Of a stretch of 45,261 nt of DNA, positions 40,387-45,261 are shown in pieces. Within the stretch, counting starts at the first letter, position 1. Each line of letters begins with the position of its first letter. This stretch comes from Planctomyces sp. Its GTDB lineage: Bacteria; Planctomycetota; Planctomycetia; Planctomycetales; Planctomycetaceae. Below the pieces are notes generated by a model. That model did no database searches. It saw only the letters and a program-made list of their open reading frames with translations, and was not told the DNA's origin. The DNA lies in assembly GCA_005798445.1 (NCBI GenBank), contig SYJG01000079.1, forward strand, positions 1 to 45,261, given 5' to 3'. The position numbers were made by a program, and so were the translations under genes.

Positions 40387-43300
40387 ATGCGTGCCTCGTC
40401 CTGGTTTGTTTTCGTGCTCGCGTTGTCCGTGAACCTGGCGGTCGCTGCGGATGCTCCGTTGCCCGACGTTGTCGAATTCAATCGCGACATCCGGCCCCTC
40501 CTGTCTGACAACTGCTTCTTCTGCCACGGGCCGGACAAGAACAAACGCAAGGCCGATCTGCGGCTCGACACGGCCGAAGGGTTGTCCGGAAAGCCGGGTG
40601 AACCGGGCACCGTCGCGCCGGGCAAGCCGGCCGAGAGCGAACTCTTTCGCCGCATCACCTCGACTGACCCCGAACAGAAAATGCCGCCGGCAGAAAGTGG
40701 GAAGTCGCTCACGCCGCGCGACATCGCGCTGCTCAAAAAATGGATCGAGCAGGGTGCAAAGTACGAAGGCCATTGGGCCTTCCTACCCATCAAACGCCCG
40801 GCCGAAAGCCGAGAGCCGAAAGCCGAAAGCCGTGATACCGTTTTTCAATCGGCCCCAAAGATCGACGGATTCATCCGCGAGTCACTCGCGAAACAAAATC
40901 TCAAACCGTCACCCGCCGCCGACCGCATCACGTTGATCCGCCGGCTGAGCTTCGATCTGATCGGTCTGCCACCGACGCCCGAGGAAGTCGCTGCGTTCGT
41001 GAACGACTCGTCGCCGGACGCCTACGAAAAGCTCGTCGATCGGCTGCTCAAGTCGCCGCATTTCGGAGAGCGGCAGGCGATGTGGTGGCTGGACCTCGTG
41101 CGGTACGCCGACACCGTTGGCTATCACGGCGATCAGGACATGAGCGTCTCGCCATTTCGGCAGTACGTCATCGACTCATTCAACGCGAACAAGCGGTTTG
41201 ATCAATTCACGATCGAGCAGCTCGCTGGCGACCTGCTGCCGAATGCAACGCGCGAACAGTTGATCGCCTCCGGCTACAACCGCCTGGGGATGATGAGCGC
41301 CGAAGGGGGCGTGCAAGACAAGGAGTACCTCGCGAAGTACATCGCCGAACGTGTCCGCAACGCGACCGGCACTTGGATGGGGATCACGCTCGGCTGTGCC
41401 GAGTGTCACGACCATAAGTTCGATCCGTTGACGCAGCGCGACTTCTATCGCTTTGAGGCGTTCTTCGCCGACATCCAAGAGCGGGGCTTGTACTCCGGCG
41501 CACACGCCGACGGCAACTGGGGGCCGTTCGTCAAAGTTCCGAACGCCGACCAAGAAACCGCGCTGGCGAAGCTCGACCAGGAAATTGCTGGCGTTAAAAA
41601 GGTCTTGGAGACAACGACGCCAGAACTCGCCGCCGCCCAGGCGGCGTGGGAGAAATCGCACGTCGTGTGGACCGTGCTCAAGTCAGCCAGCATCACCTCG
41701 GCCGAAGGAGTTACTCTCACGGCAAAGGACGATGGTTCGATTCTCGCCAGCGGCAAGAACCCGGCGACCGACACGTACACGCTGGTTGTGAAGAACCCGC
41801 CGCAAGGGATCACGGCCTTCCGTCTCGAGGTTCTGCCGGACGATTCGCTGCCGGCAAAAGGTCCGGGGCGAGCCGGCAACGGCAACTTCGTGCTCAGTGA
41901 GTTCACCGTGAAGCACATCGTCGGCGAGACGATCGACGAAGCCGTCCCGTTGCAGAACGCGACCGCGACCTACGAACAAACGGGCGGAGCCGAAAGCAAT
42001 CCGTACAAAAAATGGGCGGTGGCAGCCGCGATCGACGGCGACGCGAAAGGCAAAACGTGGGGCTGGGCGATCATGGAAAAAGTCGGCCAGCCGCAGACCG
42101 CCGTGTTTGAAACCGTCAGCGACATCGTTGGCGGAGAGAGTTCGATGCTGACGATCTCGCTGCTGCAAAATCTCGACAACCCAAACCACACGATCGGCCG
42201 CTTTCGGATTTCGGTGGCGACTTCCCCGCGACCGATCCGAGCCGATCAAGCTCCGCCGTCGAACATCGCCTCGCTGCTGGCGATCGCCGCCGAACAACGC
42301 AGCGATGCACAGAAGAACGAACTCGCCGCGCACTACCGCTCGATCGCCCCGATGCTCGACGCCGCTCGCAAGCAACTCGCCGAACGAGAGAGCGCTCGCA
42401 AGGATTTGGAGGCTCGCATCCCCAGCACGCTCATCACCGCCTCGGTCCAACCGCGCATGGTTCGCATTCTGAAACGGGGCAACTGGATGGACGATAGCGG
42501 CGAAGAGGTGACCCCCGCGTTCCCGGCCGTCTTCAGCGCTGGGGCCGGTCTCAGCGCTGGGGTCGGTCTCAGCGCTGGGGCCGGTCTCCTGACCGAGCCC
42601 CCCGACCGACCGAAGGTCTCCTCGAAAGACAAGAGTGCGTCGGAAGAAGACCGGCGGTCAGACGAGCGGCGGGGTCAGGAGACCCGCGCCGAGCGTCTGT
42701 CACGCTACGACCTCGCGAAGTGGATCGTTTCGAAAGACAACCCGCTGACGGCGCGAGTGTTCGTGAATCGTATTTGGAAACAGCTCTTCGGAGCCGGCTT
42801 GTCGCGCAAGCTCGATGACCTCGGAGCACAAGGGGAGTGGCCGAGCCATCCACTGCTTCTCGATCATCTCGCCGCCACGTTTGCCGACAGCGGCTGGGAC
42901 GTGAAACAGCTCATCAAGTCGATCGTCCTGTCGAAGACCTATCAGCAGTCGTCTCTCACCGGTCGCGAGCTGCGCGAGGCCGACTCGTACAACCGTTGGC
43001 TCGCACGACAGGGACGGTTCCGTATCGACGCCGAACTGGTCCGCGACAATGCGCTGGCGGTCAGCGGCTTGCTGGTGACGAAGCTCGGCGGCAAGAGCGT
43101 TCACCCGTATCAGCCGCCGGGCTATTTCGCGTACCTCAACTTCCCGGCTCGCGAATGGCAAAACGACACGGGCGAGAACCTGTATCGCCGCGGCCTCTAC
43201 ACGCACTGGCAACGGCAATACCTGCATCCCAGCTTTCTCGCATTCGACGCTCCCAACCGCGAAGAATGCACTGCCGACCGTCCCCGTTCGAACACACCGC

Positions 43301-43641
43301 TACAATCGCTCGTGCTGCTCAACGACCCGTCGTACGTCGAAGCCTCGCGAGCCTTCGCAGAAAACATCCTCCGATCGGGTGGCTCGACGACGCGAGACAA
43401 ACTCGATTGGTCCTTCCGCCGAGCCGTCTCGCGTCCGATCAAACCGGCCGAGGCGGATGTCCTCGAACGCCTGCTGCAATCGCATCTCAATGAATACAAG
43501 TCAGACGCAACCGCCGCCAACGAACTGCTCACGGTCGGAGCTAAGCCGGCATCGGCTGATCTCGATAAATCGGAACTCGCCGCTTGGACGAGCGTGGCTC
43601 GCGCGATTTTGAATCTGCACGAGACCATCACGAGAAATTAG
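40387..43641 (+). CDS. Cytochrome-domain DUF1549-DUF1553 protein (PSD1-type)
   Basis: A 1084-residue exported protein. Signal peptide up to about LAVAAD. The N-terminal planctomycete cytochrome domain has C43-FF-C46-H47 (CxxCH). DUF1549 spans about 155-365 (LIRRLSFDLIGLPPTPEEV, ERQAMWWLDLVRYADTVGYHGD, CAECHDHKFDPLTQRDFYRFEAFFAD), followed by a laminin-G-like insert (about 430-610) and DUF1553 (about 775-1060; YDLAKWIVSKDNPLTARVFVNRIWKQLFGAGL, NRWLARQGRFRIDAELVRDNALAVSGLL). GAGGAG precedes the ATG. Two repeat-derived stretches are read in frame: a heptamer array (40801-40832) and an 18-bp triple repeat plus palindrome (42534-42684). No DUF1501 partner follows, unlike the usual pairing. Confidence 0.92.
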   Translation: MRASSWFVFVLALSVNLAVAADAPLPDVVEFNRDIRPLLSDNCFFCHGPDKNKRKADLRLDTAEGLSGKPGEPGTVAPGKPAESELFRRITSTDPEQKMPPAESGKSLTPRDIALLKKWIEQGAKYEGHWAFLPIKRPAESREPKAESRDTVFQSAPKIDGFIRESLAKQNLKPSPAADRITLIRRLSFDLIGLPPTPEEVAAFVNDSSPDAYEKLVDRLLKSPHFGERQAMWWLDLVRYADTVGYHGDQDMSVSPFRQYVIDSFNANKRFDQFTIEQLAGDLLPNATREQLIASGYNRLGMMSAEGGVQDKEYLAKYIAERVRNATGTWMGITLGCAECHDHKFDPLTQRDFYRFEAFFADIQERGLYSGAHADGNWGPFVKVPNADQETALAKLDQEIAGVKKVLETTTPELAAAQAAWEKSHVVWTVLKSASITSAEGVTLTAKDDGSILASGKNPATDTYTLVVKNPPQGITAFRLEVLPDDSLPAKGPGRAGNGNFVLSEFTVKHIVGETIDEAVPLQNATATYEQTGGAESNPYKKWAVAAAIDGDAKGKTWGWAIMEKVGQPQTAVFETVSDIVGGESSMLTISLLQNLDNPNHTIGRFRISVATSPRPIRADQAPPSNIASLLAIAAEQRSDAQKNELAAHYRSIAPMLDAARKQLAERESARKDLEARIPSTLITASVQPRMVRILKRGNWMDDSGEEVTPAFPAVFSAGAGLSAGVGLSAGAGLLTEPPDRPKVSSKDKSASEEDRRSDERRGQETRAERLSRYDLAKWIVSKDNPLTARVFVNRIWKQLFGAGLSRKLDDLGAQGEWPSHPLLLDHLAATFADSGWDVKQLIKSIVLSKTYQQSSLTGRELREADSYNRWLARQGRFRIDAELVRDNALAVSGLLVTKLGGKSVHPYQPPGYFAYLNFPAREWQNDTGENLYRRGLYTHWQRQYLHPSFLAFDAPNREECTADRPRSNTPLQSLVLLNDPSYVEASRAFAENILRSGGSTTRDKLDWSFRRAVSRPIKPAEADVLERLLQSHLNEYKSDATAANELLTVGAKPASADLDKSELAAWTSVARAILNLHETITRN
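40801..40832. repeat. Heptamer array inside the DUF1549/DUF1553 gene
   Basis: Units GCCGAAA, GCCGAGA, GCCGAAA, GCCGAAA and GCCG. It is translated as the charged linker AESREPKAESR between the cytochrome domain and DUF1549. Its complement is the unit seen in flgA. Confidence 0.85.
42534..42684. repeat. 18-bp triple repeat plus palindrome inside the DUF1553 gene
   Basis: CAGCGCTGGGGCCGGTCT is present three times in tandem (42534-42551, 42552-42569 with one change, 42570-42587), encoding SAGAGL-SAGVGL-SAGAGL. GGTCTCCTGACC at 42583-42594 is the exact complement of GGTCAGGAGACC at 42673-42684. The whole block adds about 50 residues of Ser/Gly/charged linker just before the YDLAKWIVS motif of DUF1553. 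Confidence 0.9.
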
Positions 43642-43653
43642 GTTGCGAGAGGA

Positions 43654-45174
43654 ATGTTTCCGTTCATGACGTCTCCGCCGATTGTCAGTCGCTGGCGAGG
43701 AACAGACCTCGGCTTGCCGATTCCGGAAGAACGGCACGCCGTCTCGGTCTGCTTGCCGCGTTGGCGAGACAACGTCGGCTATGAAGAGGCCGATCCGACG
43801 GTCACTGACGCGATGCAGTGCGGGTATCCGCGCTTCTTCTTTCATCCTGACACCGCGCGGCTGTTCGCCGAGTACGAGCGCCGGCTGGCTCGGCCGGGGG
43901 AGTGTGCGATCGCGTTTCCCTCGGAGCGCGTGGCTTGGCGGTGTGCCGAATTCATTCACGGCGAAACAGGAATCAGCGCAACAATCGCTGGCCCACTCGG
44001 CGAGCGAGTTTATGCGGTGTTGATGCCGATCTCCGCGCGCGACACGGCGAAAGCGTTTTGGCAACACGCGGGAGAGATCATCCCATCACGACAGGCAGTC
44101 GCGTTGCTCGAAGGACGCGCTGCGACGTCAACAGACGGAACTCCAGAGAAGACGTTGCTTCGCGAACGAGTGGCTCAGTTGCAAGGTTGCTCGGCCGAGG
44201 ACGTGTACCTGTTTCCGTCGGGCATGGCGGCGATCTTCACGGCGTATCGGCTGTTTCAGCGGTTGCGGCCGGAAGCGCGCAGCGTTCAGTTTGGGTTTCC
44301 GTATGTGGACAACTTGAAGGTGCAGCAACGGCTGTCGCGCGTGCGACCGGTTGAGCGGGCGTGCTCGTTCTTTCCTCACGGGACCGAAGCGGATATTGAC
44401 GAGATCGCGCGGTTGGCGGCGGCGGAGCCGTTGCTCGGACTGGTCGTTGAGCTGCCGGGGAATCCGTTGCTCGGCAGTCCGAACGTTGCGCGACTCAGCG
44501 AGCTGTCGTTGCGGCACGAATTCCCGTTGTTGATCGACGACACGCTGGCTGCGTGCGTGAATCTCGACACGCTGCCGCTCGCGGATGTCGTCGCCACCAG
44601 CCTCACGAAATACTTTTCCGGAGCCGGCAACGTGCTGGCCGGTTCGCTGGTGCTCAATCGCGAGCGGCCGTACTACGACCGGCTGAAGACGCTGCTGGCC
44701 GAAGAGTTCGAGGACATCTTTTACGGTGAGGATGCGATCGTTCTGGAACGCAACTCGCGCGACGTTGCCGAGCGGATTCCGAAGATCAACGACAACGCCG
44801 CGCGGCTGTGCGAGTTCCTCGCCGAACAACCGCAAGTCGCCGACGTCTTCTATCCAGCACGAGTCGATCGCGCGAATTACGAACGGCATCTCCGACCTGG
44901 CGGCGGATTCGGCGGACTGTTCTCGGTCGTGCTGCGCGACGCGACCGCGAAGACAGAGCGGTTCTTCGATGCGCTGCAAATCCCCAAAGGTCCGAATCTG
45001 GGAACCAGCTTCACGCTCTGCTGCCCGTTCACGATTCTGGCTCACTACAACGAGCTCCCATTCGCCGAAAGCTGCGGCATCTCGCGGCATCTGATCCGCG
45101 TCTCAGTTGGCCTGGAGGATTCGGATTGGCAGATCGAGCGATTCACGGAGGCACTGCGCGAATGCCAACCCTAA
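43654..45174 (+). CDS. Cystathionine gamma-synthase-like PLP enzyme with N-terminal extension
   Basis: A 506-residue Cys/Met-metabolism PLP-dependent enzyme. The PLP lysine is K319 in ATSLTKYFSGAGN. Other family marks are VYLFPSGMAAIFTAYRL (cofactor phosphate and ring binding), LVVELPGNPLLGSPNVARL, LLIDDTLAACVN and the C-terminal HLIRVSVGLEDSDWQIERFTEAL. About 130 extra N-terminal residues precede the catalytic fold, an arrangement I associate with the fungal-type cystathionine gamma-synthase branch. It would join an activated homoserine with cysteine, or carry out a related gamma-replacement. ATG at 43654 lies directly after AGAGGA; ATG at 43666 has better spacing. Its stop codon TAA is part of the terminal palindrome. 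Confidence 0.88.
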   Translation: MFPFMTSPPIVSRWRGTDLGLPIPEERHAVSVCLPRWRDNVGYEEADPTVTDAMQCGYPRFFFHPDTARLFAEYERRLARPGECAIAFPSERVAWRCAEFIHGETGISATIAGPLGERVYAVLMPISARDTAKAFWQHAGEIIPSRQAVALLEGRAATSTDGTPEKTLLRERVAQLQGCSAEDVYLFPSGMAAIFTAYRLFQRLRPEARSVQFGFPYVDNLKVQQRLSRVRPVERACSFFPHGTEADIDEIARLAAAEPLLGLVVELPGNPLLGSPNVARLSELSLRHEFPLLIDDTLAACVNLDTLPLADVVATSLTKYFSGAGNVLAGSLVLNRERPYYDRLKTLLAEEFEDIFYGEDAIVLERNSRDVAERIPKINDNAARLCEFLAEQPQVADVFYPARVDRANYERHLRPGGGFGGLFSVVLRDATAKTERFFDALQIPKGPNLGTSFTLCCPFTILAHYNELPFAESCGISRHLIRVSVGLEDSDWQIERFTEALRECQP

Positions 45175-45261
45175 CCCGCAGCGCCAGCGAGGGCGAACGC
45201 TTCATCGGGCAACGAATTTCAGATCGAGTGTCAGTGAAGCGCTCGCCCTCGCTGGCGCGTC
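45171..45261. repeat. NPKRKRG-type palindrome at the window end, supplying a stop codon
   Basis: The arm starting CTAACCCGCAGCGCCAGCG (from 45171) pairs with GCGCTCGCCCTCGCTGGCGC (45239-45258) and continues to the edge of the window, where it is cut. The TAA stop of the PLP-enzyme gene (45172-45174) is the TAA of CTAACCC. It is the third member of the family at 25794 and 27420. Confidence 0.9.

Noticed and set aside
1-45261. tRNA, rRNA or riboswitch genes
   Set aside because: I saw no cloverleaf-type T-arm/anticodon combinations, rRNA signatures or recognised riboswitch cores by eye; a covariance-model search would be the decisive check.

Overview
The window is about 45 kb of GC-rich, densely coding DNA that reads as a flagellated planctomycete chromosome. 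The evidence is two DUF1549/DUF1553 cytochrome-domain proteins, a DUF1501 protein with a Tat signal, a very large secreted PQQ-type propeller protein, a Pkn-type kinase with WD40 repeats, and many palindromic repeats of the 'NPKRKRG' and 'QVENLPHG' type that read through into proteins. No rRNA, tRNA, CRISPR array, intact insertion sequence or prophage was seen. Genus and species cannot be fixed from the sequence alone.

Layout. 1-3.8 kb: a Nudix hydrolase and a THUMP/RlmL-like rRNA methyltransferase (minus strand), divergent from a B12-binding radical SAM enzyme. 4.2-12.9 kb: a plus-strand flagellar operon in the order flgF, flgG, flgA, flgH, flgI, flgJ (rod-binding part only), flgN, flgK, flgL. 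It encodes the distal rod, the P and L rings, a chaperone and the hook-filament junction; flgK and flgL are separated by about 600 bp of nested palindromes. 13.2-21.1 kb: planctomycete secreted proteins (PPC-domain protein, Big/DUF1549/DUF1553 protein, DUF1501 protein), a PIN toxin-antitoxin pair and a Gfo/Idh/MocA-like oxidoreductase. 21.4-25.8 kb: a SWIM-SNF2 helicase whose Walker A lysine is replaced by threonine, convergent with an SGNH-type hydrolase. 25.9-33.0 kb: the 1598-residue PQQ-propeller protein, an ACT-domain protein, a HAD phosphatase and an orphan CoA-transferase beta subunit. 33.0-33.7 kb: a decayed patch with two gene remnants, a hexamer repeat and a double hairpin. 33.7-40.3 kb: a membrane Ser/Thr kinase with WD40 repeats, a DUF6065-like protein, a GT-A-like glycosyltransferase, a 24-codon polyproline mini-gene with its own apparent promoter and hairpin, and a SAM-dependent methyltransferase. 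40.4-45.2 kb: a cytochrome/DUF1549/DUF1553 protein and a cystathionine gamma-synthase-like enzyme.

Two themes stand out. First, short repeats of at least eight kinds (palindromes, double hairpins, heptamer and hexamer arrays) sit in most gaps and also enter genes. They supply a start codon and first codons (Nudix), a C-terminus and stop (flgJ), a stop codon (the last gene), or in-frame internal peptides (PPC protein, PQQ protein, DUF1553 protein, flgA signal peptide). Second, the best candidate for something undescribed is the polyproline mini-gene at 39440-39514 between the glycosyltransferase and the methyltransferase. The SNF2 protein lacking its ATP-binding lysine is a second strong lead.
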